DNA of 64,000 bases from Micromonospora polyrhachis (GCF_014203835.1 NZ_JACHJW010000001.1:4848501-4912500); one strand, 5' to 3'; numbered from the stretch's first letter, positions 1 through 8,695 are shown. Program-made: numbers and translations. Notes: generated by a model from the letters alone, not told the origin.

Positions 1-577
1 CGAGTTCGTGCCGCACCTCGGCGTCGATCTCGTCCTCCTGCGGGATCGGTGGCGGCGGTATGTCGAGCTGTGCCGAGTCTCTCGCTGGGCGCTGTCGATT
101 GCGGGCGTCGAGGTGCCATTTCTGGCCGCTGCTCACCGGTTCGGTGCCGCCGGTCAGCACGCCATGTTGCTGTCGGGCGTGTCGGTAGAAGTCCTCGATC
201 CGTAGCGTGCCACGTCGTCGGTCCGCCCAGTCGGCGAAGTCGGCGGGGCTGGTGACGAAGCCACGCGGTGCCAGCATCGTGACGCCGGCCAAGCTTCGGA
301 CCAGGTCCCTGGCCCGTCGCGACGTCGGGTGGCATACCTCGACCGGATCGTCGAGCTGACGAAGCGCTTCTCGAAAGGTTTCGGTCCGTAGGTGTATCGC
401 TTGGTCATTCAGTTCGGCCGCACGATGACGCAGGGCAGAGAGCAACAGGTGGGCGCGTTGCCGGTGGAAGGCGCGACGGCGGAAGACCGCCTTCGACTCC
501 ACCAGCAGTACCGGTTGGTGCGGGTCATCGAGGAAGTGCGGGCCGAGTTGGTCAGCGAAGATCCAACGCCGCAGCAT
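1..577 (-). CDS. Cryptochrome/photolyase family protein (N-terminal part, runs off window)
   Basis: This reading frame stays open on the minus strand from an ATG at 577 to the window edge, so only about the first 192 residues are visible. The start reads MLRRWIFADQLGPHF. It is followed by VESKAVFRRRAFHRQRAHLL near residue 30 and by an SGQKWHLDARNR segment near residue 160. These match the photolyase-related (FeS-BCP/CryB-type) family, which carries an ADQLGPHF-like N-terminus and a G-KWN-D--NR motif. Family members repair UV photoproducts using FAD and, usually, a C-terminal iron-sulfur cluster. The FAD and FeS regions lie outside the window, so activity cannot be judged. The ATG at 577 is chosen because the family motif starts straight after it. 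A better ribosome site (GGGGGGA) precedes an out-of-frame ATG at 605. Confidence 0.82.
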   Translation of the reverse strand, partial: MLRRWIFADQLGPHFLDDPHQPVLLVESKAVFRRRAFHRQRAHLLLSALRHRAAELNDQAIHLRTETFREALRQLDDPVEVCHPTSRRARDLVRSLAGVTMLAPRGFVTSPADFADWADRRRGTLRIEDFYRHARQQHGVLTGGTEPVSSGQKWHLDARNRQRPARDSAQLDIPPPPIPQEDEIDAEVRHEL

Positions 578-655
578 CAGCAGATTGTGCCCTGTACGGT
601 GCCATCGTTGTGTCCCCCCTGACAGCAGAGCGTGTGTTTGCCATCACATATCTGT

Positions 656-703
656 GCGATGCGGGTCAGTTCCAACTGCGCGATGTGGGTTAGTTCCAGT
701 TGC
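656..703. repeat. 24-bp imperfect tandem duplication across a stop codon
   Basis: Positions 656-679 and 680-703 are two copies of a 24-bp unit differing at a few positions. The gene-proximal copy contains the codons for the last residues (Asn-Trp-Asn) and the TAA stop of the minus-strand gene ending at 690. The second copy, in the same frame, would read Ser-Trp-Asn followed by TGA, so the gene end has been duplicated in frame. Confidence 0.8.
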
Positions 704-2102
704 GCGAGACGATCCCGTCGCGTAGGTCGGGCAGCCGTTCTGCGCTGTCCTCAAGGGACAGTTTGGTGAACAGGGCCGTACCGATGCTGCCGTGGTCGGC
801 CCAGGTGCAGGCCACGACCGTCGCTCCTTCGGCGCGACCGGTACCGCAGCGTTGGTGTTCGCCCCGAACGCCGGTGTCGTAGTCGCGGATGTCGGTGAGC
901 CCATACTGGCCGGTCAGTCGGGTGAACTCGGTGTCGAGGTCCTGGTCGGGGCTGAACCGGAACCCGGTGACTCCGAAGATCGTCACCGTCTTGCCCCGAG
1001 AGTCCGCGTAGACGCCGGCGAAGGTGCCTTCGGCGAGCCAGTTCGTCATCCGCATGTCCGCCTTGAGCTGCTGCACCGTCTGCTTGCTGGTGGCGTCGTC
1101 CCGCAGCTTCAGCCCGGTCAGGTCGGTCGGCAGTGTGGCCGATGCCGGGTACTGGTCCCACATGGGTTTGCCGAAGTAGGCGGGGCAGCCGCAGCAGCAG
1201 GCGATCATCAGGAGCAACACCCAGGGCCAGCGGCGGCGACGTCGCCGGGGGCGGGGCGGCGTGGGCCAGCTCGGCGGGGCCGCAGGCGGACCGGAGGCGG
1301 GTGGGGAGCCGATTCGGCCGCGACGATCGCGTTTCGACGTTCGGGGCGGGGCTGGCGGTGGTGGGGCCGGTCGAGGGGGAGCCGCGGGCGCGTGGCGCGG
1401 TGGCGGCACCGGAGACGGTGCGGGCATCCGTGGCGTGCCGGAGATCGGCGGGGGCGGTGGGGGTGCCGCCGGAAACGACCGGGTCGGTGGCAGCGCTACG
1501 GGCGGTCGTGCGGCGGGCGGCGCTACCGACGGTGGTGAGAATGGCGGCGCTACGGACGGTGGTGAGAATGGCGGCGGCTCGGCGGGTAGCGGCCGGGTCG
1601 GTGGCAGCGGCTCGGCCGGCAGGTACCCGCCGGGGTGACCAGCCCACAGGTCGGCGGCGGAGTCCGCCCAGGGATCCACCGGTACGGCGGTCTCGGTCAC
1701 ACGCTCGTCGAGCGGCAGGGCCAACGTCGGGTCGGGTGGCGGCGGGACCGCGTTGGCCGAGCCAAAGCGGGATCGTCTACTACGTTTTCCGGCCTGCGGC
1801 GGCGGCACCTGGGCCGAGCCGGTCCAGCGGGACACCACGACCTCGGCGGTGGTGGCCGGCGAATCGGATGCGATCACCCGCTCGCCGGGCTCGCTGGGTC
1901 CATCTGACGTGGCCGACTTATTGGATGTGGTCGGCCCATCTGACGTGGCCGGCCCATCTGACGGGGTCGGTTCGTCGGACGCGGCCGGGTCGGTTCGGGG
2001 GAGTGGCGGCATGGCCGATTCATCCGAAGTGTGGGGCTGTGGCGTGGAATGCCCCGGGGTCTGGGCGGCCGGTTGGTCATTCCCCGGCTGCGGCTCCGGC
2101 AT
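690..2102 (-). CDS. Proline-rich single-pass membrane protein, unknown function
   Basis: A 470-residue protein that I do not recognise beyond its layout. Roughly the first 300 residues are low-complexity, rich in Pro, Ser, Thr and Ala and probably disordered, with internal repeats of a PPFSPPSVA type. A basic stretch of about eight Arg then precedes one hydrophobic helix ending in a CCCGCPAY cysteine cluster. The C-terminal region of about 140 residues (from about 330) looks globular and is presumably extracellular. The ATG at 2102 is chosen because GAGAGGAGAT lies 8-9 bases upstream; the frame stays open further upstream into the divergent gene, but that part reads as antisense. It is divergent from the radical SAM gene, with 123 bp between starts. 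The role is unknown. Confidence 0.72.
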   Translation of the reverse strand: MPEPQPGNDQPAAQTPGHSTPQPHTSDESAMPPLPRTDPAASDEPTPSDGPATSDGPTTSNKSATSDGPSEPGERVIASDSPATTAEVVVSRWTGSAQVPPPQAGKRSRRSRFGSANAVPPPPDPTLALPLDERVTETAVPVDPWADSAADLWAGHPGGYLPAEPLPPTRPLPAEPPPFSPPSVAPPFSPPSVAPPAARPPVALPPTRSFPAAPPPPPPISGTPRMPAPSPVPPPRHAPAAPPRPAPPPPAPPRTSKRDRRGRIGSPPASGPPAAPPSWPTPPRPRRRRRRWPWVLLLMIACCCGCPAYFGKPMWDQYPASATLPTDLTGLKLRDDATSKQTVQQLKADMRMTNWLAEGTFAGVYADSRGKTVTIFGVTGFRFSPDQDLDTEFTRLTGQYGLTDIRDYDTGVRGEHQRCGTGRAEGATVVACTWADHGSIGTALFTKLSLEDSAERLPDLRDGIVSRNWN

Positions 2103-2225
2103 CGCGGCAATCTCCTCTCGCGCCCGTACGAGGTTAGTACCGCCACGCGAGCATCTCTCGGTACCGAACGGCAAGCGTACGGTGCCTGCCGGCAACCGGC
2201 GCCGGTCCGCGTACCCTTGGGCATC

Positions 2226-4214
2226 ATGAACGTCGCGTCGACCACGCCGGACAAGCCGGTGACGAACTCCGTCTGGCCCCAGCTTGAGTCGCTGTTGCCG
2301 CAAATCAGCAAGCCCATCCAGTACGTGGGCGGCGAGCTGGGTGCGGTGCGGAAGGACTGGGATGCGGCGACCGTGCGTTGGGCGCTGATGTATCCCGACG
2401 CGTACGAGGTGGGCCTGCCCAACCAGGGCGTACAGATCCTCTACGAGGTGCTCAACGAGCAGTCCGACGTGCTCGCCGAACGGACCTACGCGGTCTGGCC
2501 GGACCTGGAGAAACTGATGCGCACCCACGAGGTGCCGCAGTTCACCGTCGACGCGCACCGACCGGTCCGTGCCTTCGACGTGTTCGGCATCTCGTTCTCC
2601 ACCGAACTGGGCTACACCAATCTGCTCACCGCGATCGACCTGGCCGGCATTCCACTGCTGGCCGCCGACCGGACCGACGCCGACCCGGTGGTCGTGGCCG
2701 GTGGGCACGCCGCGTTCAACCCCGAGCCGATCGCCGACTTCGTCGACGCGGCGGTGCTCGGTGACGGCGAGGAAGCCGTACTGGAGATCACCGGAATCGT
2801 CCGGGAGTGGAAGCTTGCGGACTCGCCCGGTGGTCGGGACGAGTTGCTGTTGCGGCTGGCCCGGACGGAGAGCGTCTACGTGCCGCGGTTCTACGACGTG
2901 GACTACCTACCCGACGGGCGGATCCAGCGGGTCGTGCCGAATCGGGCGGACGTGCCGTTCCGGGTACACAAGCGCACCACGATGGATCTGGACGCCTGGC
3001 CGTACCCGAAGAAGCCCCTGGTCCCGCTCGCCGAGACGGTGCACGAGCGGTACGCCGTGGAGATCTTCCGGGGCTGCACCCGGGGTTGCCGGTTCTGCCA
3101 GGCTGGCATGATCACCCGCCCGGTACGGGAGCGCTCGATCACCACCGTGGGACAGATGGTGCAGCAGGGGCTGGAGTTCTCCGGCTTCCACGAGGTGGGG
3201 CTGCTGTCGCTGTCGTCGGCCGACCACTCCGAGATCGGCGACATGTGCTCCGGGCTGGCCCAGCAGTACGAGGGCACGAACGTCTCGCTGTCGCTGCCGT
3301 CGACCCGGGTCGACGCGTTCAACATCGATTTGGCCCAGGAGCTGTCCCGCAACGGTCGGCGGACCGGTCTGACCTTCGCGCCCGAGGGCGGGTCGGAGCG
3401 GATCCGCAAGGTGATCAACAAGATGGTGTCGAAGGAAGACCTGATCCGCACCGTCGTGACCGCCTACACCAACGGGTGGCGGCAGGTGAAGCTCTACTTC
3501 ATGTGCGGCCTGCCCACCGAGACCGACGAGGACGTCCTCGAGATCGCCGACATGGCGCACGAGGTCATCAAGGCCGGCCGTGCCGCCACCGGCTCCAAGG
3601 ACATCCGGTGCACGGTGTCGATCGGTGGGTTCGTGCCGAAGCCGCACACCCCGTTCCAGTGGGCGTCGATGGAGCGGCCGGAGGTCATCGACCACCGGCT
3701 GAAACTGCTCAAGCAGGCGATCAACGCCGACCGGTCCCTGGGGCGGGCGATCGGCTACCGCTACCACGACGGTGAGCCGTCGCTGATCGAGGGGCTGCTC
3801 TCCCGGGGCGACCGGCGGGTCGGTGCGGTGATCCGCAAGGTCTGGGAGAACGGCGGCCGGTTCGACGGGTGGAGCGAGCACTTCTCCTACCAGCGCTGGG
3901 TGGACGCCGCCGCCGAGGTGCTGCCCACCTTCGGCGTCGACCTGGACTGGTACACCACCCGCCAGCGCGACGAGCTGGAGGTCCTGCCCTGGGACCATCT
4001 CGACTCCGGGCTGGACAAGGACTGGTTGTGGCAGGACTGGCAGGACGCACTGTCGCAATTCGAGCAGGACGACTGCCGCTGGACGCCGTGCTTCGACTGC
4101 GGAGTCTGCCCCTCGATGGACACCGAGATCCAGATCGGGCCCACCGGGCAGAAGCTGCTGCCGTTGACCCCGGTCAACCAGGGCTTGCGCCTGCCGGCCG
4201 GCACCGGTAACTGA
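2226..4214 (+). CDS. TIGR03960-type radical SAM protein
   Basis: A 662-residue radical SAM enzyme of the TIGR03960 family. The N-terminal third resembles a B12-binding-like domain. The radical SAM core carries the Cx3Cx2C cluster site at C284, C288 and C291 in the context FRGCTRGCRFCQAG, followed by the SLPSTR and FAPEGGSERIR segments typical of the family. The C-terminus has a further cysteine group (CFDCGVCPSM) that could bind a second cluster. In many bacteria this protein is fused to, or sits beside, the DUF2344/TIGR03936 protein, and that partner lies directly downstream here. Its position next to RNase E, rplU and rpmA suggests RNA modification or ribosome work, but the substrate is not established. 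The ATG at 2226 matches the usual family length; no strong ribosome site is visible. Confidence 0.88.
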   Translation: MNVASTTPDKPVTNSVWPQLESLLPQISKPIQYVGGELGAVRKDWDAATVRWALMYPDAYEVGLPNQGVQILYEVLNEQSDVLAERTYAVWPDLEKLMRTHEVPQFTVDAHRPVRAFDVFGISFSTELGYTNLLTAIDLAGIPLLAADRTDADPVVVAGGHAAFNPEPIADFVDAAVLGDGEEAVLEITGIVREWKLADSPGGRDELLLRLARTESVYVPRFYDVDYLPDGRIQRVVPNRADVPFRVHKRTTMDLDAWPYPKKPLVPLAETVHERYAVEIFRGCTRGCRFCQAGMITRPVRERSITTVGQMVQQGLEFSGFHEVGLLSLSSADHSEIGDMCSGLAQQYEGTNVSLSLPSTRVDAFNIDLAQELSRNGRRTGLTFAPEGGSERIRKVINKMVSKEDLIRTVVTAYTNGWRQVKLYFMCGLPTETDEDVLEIADMAHEVIKAGRAATGSKDIRCTVSIGGFVPKPHTPFQWASMERPEVIDHRLKLLKQAINADRSLGRAIGYRYHDGEPSLIEGLLSRGDRRVGAVIRKVWENGGRFDGWSEHFSYQRWVDAAAEVLPTFGVDLDWYTTRQRDELEVLPWDHLDSGLDKDWLWQDWQDALSQFEQDDCRWTPCFDCGVCPSMDTEIQIGPTGQKLLPLTPVNQGLRLPAGTGN

Positions 4215-4221
4215 CCTAGCC

Positions 4222-4251
4222 GGTACGTCCGACCAGCGGTCGGGGCGTACC
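4222..4251 (+). terminator. Hairpin just after the radical SAM gene
   Basis: Arms 4222-4234 and 4238-4251 form a stem of about 13 bp (GGTACG at the base, CGACC/GGTCG at the tip) with one bulge and an AGC loop, starting 8 bases past the stop codon. There is no U-tract, as is common in actinobacteria. The partner gene follows on the same strand, so this may terminate only partially or act as an mRNA 3' end. Confidence 0.5.
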
Positions 4252-4269
4252 AGACCGGCCGTCCGACAC

Positions 4270-4322
4270 CCGGTTGGCCCCTGTTCGTCCAACCGGCCGA
4301 GGGTTAATCGGTCGGCCGGTTG
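4270..4322 (+). promoter_or_regulatory. Leader with mutually exclusive hairpins upstream of the DUF2344 gene
   Basis: CCGGTTGG (4270-4277) can pair with CCAACCGG (4289-4296), but the segment CAACCGGCCGA (4290-4300) can instead pair perfectly over 11 bp with TCGGCCGGTTG (4312-4322). The two stems share one strand and cannot coexist. Whether this regulates anything is unknown. Confidence 0.4.
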
Positions 4323-4348
4323 ACGGGGAGCTGACCGGTTGCGCGAGG

Positions 4349-5161
4349 ATGATCCGGTCAACCGATTTTCCGAGGAGCACGACGATCAGTAGGAAACCAC
4401 AGCCGGAGGGCGGCCAGGCGCCGGTCGTGCAGCGAATCCGGATCAGGTACGCCAAGCGCGGTCCGCTGCGTTTCACCTCGCACCGGGACTTCGCCCGGGC
4501 CTTCGAACGCGCGCTGCGCCGTGCCGGCGTACCCATAGCGTTTTCCCAGGGGTTCACCCCCCACCCCAAGATCTCGTATGCCAGTGCGGCACCCACCGGC
4601 GTGGCCAGCGAGGCGGAGTATCTCGAAATCGGCCTGCGGGAACCGGTGGATCCGGCGGCGCTGCGGATCGCGCTCGACGCCGCGCTCTCGCCCGGCCTGG
4701 ACGTACTGGATGCTGTCGAGGCGCGAGGTGGGAGCCTGGCCGACCGGATCGAGGCGTCCCACTGGTGGATCGAGTTGCCCGGTGTCGACCCGGATGTCCT
4801 TCGGCAGGCCGTTACGGCCTTCCAGGCCGCACCCGAGGTGCCCGTCGAGCGGATGACCAAACAGGGCCGGCGGACGTTCGATGCGCGCGGCGCGGTCGAC
4901 CGGATCGATGTGGTCGATCCGTCCGAGGCACCTTCCGGGGTCACGGGCGTACCGTGTGCGATAATCGACCTAGTCGTGCGGCAGGTCACCCCGTCCGTTC
5001 GACCCGATGACGTCCTTTCCGGCCTCCGCGTGGTGGCTGACCTGGCGCCGCCGGCACCGCCACGGGCGACCCGCCTGGCACAGGGCACGTTGACCACGCA
5101 GGGGGAGATCGTCGATCCGTTGGAGGCGGATCACGACGGGGCGACCATCGGTGAACGCTAG
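4349..5161 (+). CDS. DUF2344 (TIGR03936) protein, partner of the radical SAM enzyme
   Basis: A DUF2344/TIGR03936 protein, recognised by the IRYAKRGPLRFTSHRDFARAF segment near its start, a QGFTPHPKISYASAAPTG segment, and the later MTKQGRRTFDAR segment. In other bacteria this domain is often fused to the C-terminus of the radical SAM protein encoded just upstream; here the two are separate. The function is unknown. The start is uncertain. The family N-terminus (x-SRKPQPEG) aligns with codon ATC at 4385, which has a perfectly placed GAGGAG at 4372-4377. The coordinates given use the nearest upstream ATG (4349), which has no good ribosome site; GTG at 4427 would be a shorter alternative. Confidence 0.8.
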   Translation: MIRSTDFPRSTTISRKPQPEGGQAPVVQRIRIRYAKRGPLRFTSHRDFARAFERALRRAGVPIAFSQGFTPHPKISYASAAPTGVASEAEYLEIGLREPVDPAALRIALDAALSPGLDVLDAVEARGGSLADRIEASHWWIELPGVDPDVLRQAVTAFQAAPEVPVERMTKQGRRTFDARGAVDRIDVVDPSEAPSGVTGVPCAIIDLVVRQVTPSVRPDDVLSGLRVVADLAPPAPPRATRLAQGTLTTQGEIVDPLEADHDGATIGER

Positions 5162-5295
5162 CCAGTTTCGGCCAGCGCTCAGTTAGTCAGACTTCGGCGG
5201 TTCGTGCGCCCTGCACGCTGCCGGAAACACCTTGCGGTAACCCTGCGTGGCAGCGCTCACCCGCGCCCGGGGATGCCAGAACTGGAGATCGTCCA

Positions 5296-8200
5296 ATGCT
5301 CGAAAACGAGCCAGAGGGCGGTGAGCGGACCGGTTCGCAGCCGGCCGCCGACACTGCCGAGAATGTCGATGCCACACCCGTCCGGCGGACCCGTGCCACC
5401 CGCCGCCGTACCTCACCGACGGCTTCCGAACCAGCGCCGACCGGGGCTCCGGTAGAGGCGCCGACCGTAGCGCGGACGACCAGCGGCGAGGCACCGGAAG
5501 CCGAGGTGATCGCACCCGTGGCTGGTGACACCGCACCGGCTCCGAAGACCACCCGCCGACGCCGAAAGGCCACCACGGCCGACAAGAAGGAAGACGCGGC
5601 GGCTTCATCGCAGAGCGGCGCGGAAGCCGCGTCAACCGAAGCCGACTCCGCCGCCGCTTCCGGAGGTGCGGAGGCGGGCCCGTCCGACGAGGCGGCTGGC
5701 CCAGCCGAGGCCGCCGCCCGTCCACCCGCCGAGACGGCTGGATCCACGGAGGCTGCGGCTGGATCCACGGAGGCTGCGGCGGGGTCTGCAGAGTCGGGGG
5801 CAGCGCCGGCCAAAGCGACCCGTACCCGACGTAAGAAGGCGGTGAAGGCGGTCCCACCGCCGGTCGAGACGCCGAGCGAGGCGGACATCTCGCCGACGGC
5901 GGAGCCGACAGCGCCGGGTGGCGTGGTCGAGATCTCGGGGCCGCCGGAGGAGGTCGCCCCGGCCCGCGTGGTGCCGGCCGTCGGTGAACCGGTGCCGGAG
6001 GCCGACCAGCCGGCGGAGGAGGTCACCCGTACCCGTCGTCGCCGGGCGGCACTCTCCGCGCCGACCGTGCTGTTCATGGCACCAGAGCCGGAGGTGCCGC
6101 CGGCCCGCCCGCAGCGGGCTGCCACACCGGTGGTCGAGCCCGTGGTCGAGCCCATGGTCGAGCCTGCGGCGGCACCCGCCGAGGCGGGCGAGCCGGATGT
6201 GACGGAACCGGCCGAGACGTCCCGGCGACGGCGGCGGGGCCGCCGTACCGAGCCGGAGGTGCCGGTCGAGCCCGAAGAAGAAGACATCGAGGTCCAGGAG
6301 GAGTCCGTCGACCTCGACGAGGAGGACGAGGACGAGGACGAGGACGAGGCGACCGGCCGTCGGCGTCGGCGCCGGGGCCGCCGAGGCCGAGGCCGGGGCA
6401 AGGGGCCGGCGGACGAGGCCGAGGACGAAGACGTCGAGGAGCCGGCACACGCCGAGGGCGAGGCCGAGGGCGAGGGTGACGAGGACGAGGACGAGGAGAC
6501 CGAGGGTGGCGAAGGGCTGACCCGTCGTCGCCGTCGTCGCCGTCGTAAGGGTGCCGGTGACGTCGAGAGCGCCGCCGACGACGGCGTACCCACCGTGGTC
6601 AAGATCCGGGAACCGCGCCGTACCGACGAGGTGCAGGGGGTCTCCGGCTCGACCCGGTTGGAGGCCAAGCGGCAGCGTCGTCGCGACGGACGCGAGCAGC
6701 GCCGTACCCGCCCACCGATCCTGAGCGAGTCGGAATTCCTCGCCCGCCGGGAGGCGGTCGACCGGGTCATGGTCGTCCGCCAGCGCGACGACCGTACCCA
6801 GATCGCCGTCCTGGAGGACGGGGTGCTCGTCGAGCACTACGTGAGCCGGTTGTCGGCCGGCGCCATGGCCGGCAACGTCTACCTGGGCAAGGTGCAGAAC
6901 GTCCTGCCCAGCATGGAGGCGGCCTTCGTCGACGTGGGGCGCGGACGTAACGCCGTTCTCTATGCGGGTGAGGTCAACTGGGACACCACCGGCCTGGAAG
7001 GGCGGGCCCGTTCGATCGAGCACGCCCTGCGCTCGGGCGACTCGGTGCTCGTACAGGTGACGAAGGACCCGATCGGGCACAAGGGCGCCCGGCTGACCAG
7101 CCACATCGCGCTCTCCGGTCGGCACCTGGTCTATGTGCCGCACGGCAACGCCTCCGGCATCAGCCGGAAGCTGCCGGACACCGAGCGTAAGCGCCTACGG
7201 GACATCCTCAAGAAGCTGGTGCCGGAGGGGGCGGGCGTGATCGTCCGGACCGCCGCCGAGGGGGCCAGCGAGGACGAACTGGCCCGTGACGTCAAGCGCC
7301 TGCAGGCCCAGTGGGAGGACATCCAGGCCAAGTCCACCGAGGGTGGCGCGCCGGTGCTGCTCTACGAAGAGCCGGACCTGCTCATCCGGGTGGTCCGGGA
7401 CCTGTTCAACGAAGACTTCCGTGAGCTCGTGGTGCAGGGCGACGGGGCGTACGACATGGTCGAGTCGTACCTGACGCACGTCTCGCCCGACCTGGTGGCC
7501 CGGCTGCACCGGCACGTCGGCACCGCCGACGTCTTCGCCGAGCGGCGCATCGACGAGCAGATCCTCAAGGGGCTGGACCGTAAGGTCTTCCTCCCCTCGG
7601 GCGGACACCTGGTCATCGACCGGACCGAGGCGATGACCGTCGTCGACGTCAACACCGGTAAGTACACCGGTGCCGGCGGCAACCTCGAGGAGACCGTCAC
7701 CCGTAACAACCTGGAGGCGGCCGAGGAGATCGTCCGCCAGCTCCGGCTGCGGGACCTCGGTGGCATCGTGGTGATCGACTTCATCGACATGGTGCTGGAG
7801 TCGAACCGAGAGCTGGTGTTGCGCCGGCTCACCGAGTGCCTCGGGCGGGACCGTACCAAGCACCAGGTCACGGAGATCACCTCGCTGGGGCTGGTCCAGA
7901 TGACCCGGAAGCGGATCGGCGCGGGCCTGCTGGAGGCGTTCAGCGAGACCTGCGAGTGCTGCAAGGGCCGTGGTCTGATCATCCACACCGAGCCGGTGCC
8001 GGAGAAGCCCCGGGCGGCCGGGGCGGGCGAGAAGGTCAAGGCGGTGGCCTCGGCCTCGTCGTCAGCGGTTGTGGCTCCGGCCGCGGCGGAGACGACCACC
8101 GGCAGCTCCCGGCGTCGCGGTCGTAAGAACACCGCCGCGGAACGGACCGTCGTGGAGTCCGAGCGGACCGTTGTCGAGCCCGAGCGAAGCCTGACGCAGC

Positions 8201-8514
8201 CGCAGCGGGCCACCAGCGAGGTGTCCGACTACGAGGACACCATGGGGTACGACCTGTCACGGTACGAGACCCCGACGGCGGAGTCCGACGATGCCGCACC
8301 AGCAGGGGCCGGAGCCGCCGCACTGGCGGGAACGGACGATGGCTCGCCGACGGAGTTCGGAGATACCTCGGTAGTGCCCGCTCCGCAAGCTCGGCTGGCC
8401 GGGGCGGACGATCCCGACGCGCTGGACGAGAACGGTGACCCGGATGACGCCGAGTCGGGCGGCGGTCGTCGTCGAGCTCGGCGGGGCGGTGCGCGCCGCC
8501 GTACACGCCCCTGA
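5296..8514 (+). CDS. rne: Ribonuclease E/G family protein
   Basis: A 1072-residue RNase E/G that processes and degrades RNA with a 5'-end-sensing S1-type catalytic domain. The catalytic part starts near residue 475 (SESEFLARREAVDRVMVV). It holds the two metal-binding aspartates at D784 (VVDVNTGKYTG) and D828 (VIDFIDMV), and a zinc-link-like cysteine cluster CECCKGRG at 886-889. The 470-residue N-terminal extension is low-complexity. It alternates Ala/Pro/Glu stretches (with a repeated GSTEAAA unit), Arg-rich blocks such as RRRRRRGRRGRGRGKG, and an acidic DEDEDEDE run near residue 345. The C-terminal tail after 900 is also low-complexity and ends in Arg-rich RNA-binding-like sequence. This layout matches actinobacterial RNase E, whose disordered arms flank the catalytic core. 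The ATG at 5296 has GGAG upstream. Confidence 0.93.
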   Translation: MLENEPEGGERTGSQPAADTAENVDATPVRRTRATRRRTSPTASEPAPTGAPVEAPTVARTTSGEAPEAEVIAPVAGDTAPAPKTTRRRRKATTADKKEDAAASSQSGAEAASTEADSAAASGGAEAGPSDEAAGPAEAAARPPAETAGSTEAAAGSTEAAAGSAESGAAPAKATRTRRKKAVKAVPPPVETPSEADISPTAEPTAPGGVVEISGPPEEVAPARVVPAVGEPVPEADQPAEEVTRTRRRRAALSAPTVLFMAPEPEVPPARPQRAATPVVEPVVEPMVEPAAAPAEAGEPDVTEPAETSRRRRRGRRTEPEVPVEPEEEDIEVQEESVDLDEEDEDEDEDEATGRRRRRRGRRGRGRGKGPADEAEDEDVEEPAHAEGEAEGEGDEDEDEETEGGEGLTRRRRRRRRKGAGDVESAADDGVPTVVKIREPRRTDEVQGVSGSTRLEAKRQRRRDGREQRRTRPPILSESEFLARREAVDRVMVVRQRDDRTQIAVLEDGVLVEHYVSRLSAGAMAGNVYLGKVQNVLPSMEAAFVDVGRGRNAVLYAGEVNWDTTGLEGRARSIEHALRSGDSVLVQVTKDPIGHKGARLTSHIALSGRHLVYVPHGNASGISRKLPDTERKRLRDILKKLVPEGAGVIVRTAAEGASEDELARDVKRLQAQWEDIQAKSTEGGAPVLLYEEPDLLIRVVRDLFNEDFRELVVQGDGAYDMVESYLTHVSPDLVARLHRHVGTADVFAERRIDEQILKGLDRKVFLPSGGHLVIDRTEAMTVVDVNTGKYTGAGGNLEETVTRNNLEAAEEIVRQLRLRDLGGIVVIDFIDMVLESNRELVLRRLTECLGRDRTKHQVTEITSLGLVQMTRKRIGAGLLEAFSETCECCKGRGLIIHTEPVPEKPRAAGAGEKVKAVASASSSAVVAPAAAETTTGSSRRRGRKNTAAERTVVESERTVVEPERSLTQPQRATSEVSDYEDTMGYDLSRYETPTAESDDAAPAGAGAAALAGTDDGSPTEFGDTSVVPAPQARLAGADDPDALDENGDPDDAESGGGRRRARRGGARRRTRP

Positions 8515-8524
8515 TTCCGACCGT

Positions 8525-8580
8525 GGTGGGGAAGGGCCCCTTCTGGTGCGAGAAGCGACAAGAAGGGCCCCTTCCCTACC
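8525..8580. repeat. Dispersed palindromic element, copy 1
   Basis: Two near-palindromic AAGGGCCCCTT motifs (around 8532-8543 and 8563-8575) flank a GCGAGAA spacer. The left end GGGGAAGGGCCCCTTC and the GCGAGAA spacer recur at the same relative spacing in the element at 39709-39763. It begins about 10 bases past the RNase E stop and could act as a terminator or as a repetitive extragenic element. Confidence 0.7.
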
Positions 8581-8606
8581 GCCGGGCGGGGAGGGTGAGG
8601 GGCGGT

Positions 8607-8695
8607 TTGAGCAGCGAGCGGGGCATGCCGTACGCTTGCCTACGGCGCACTTTTGTGCGCCAAGTTCTCGCGTGCCCGCCGCCGCATTTGCGGCG
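8607..8695 (+). promoter_or_regulatory. rplU promoter and structured 5' leader
   Basis: A plausible promoter has -35 TTGAGC at 8607-8612 and -10 TACGCT at 8631-8636, spaced 18 bp. The leader then holds two compact hairpins: GGCGCAC-TTTT-GTGCGCC at 8644-8661, and CGCCGC-ATTT-GCGGCG at 8680-8695. An autoregulatory ribosomal-protein leader is possible but not shown. Confidence 0.5.

Noticed and set aside
2031-2225. Upstream in-frame extension of the radical SAM gene
   Set aside because: It overlaps the divergent membrane-protein gene's start and ribosome site, and the residues show no family similarity; the conserved protein begins at 2226.
2103-2708. Long leftward extension of the proline-rich protein frame
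   Set aside because: It runs antisense through the conserved radical SAM coding sequence, and GAGAGGAGAT just ahead of ATG 2102 marks a better start.
5187-7143. Long open frames antisense to RNase E
   Set aside because: They are Ser/Arg-rich mirror frames of a repetitive GC-rich gene, with no domain, start or ribosome site.
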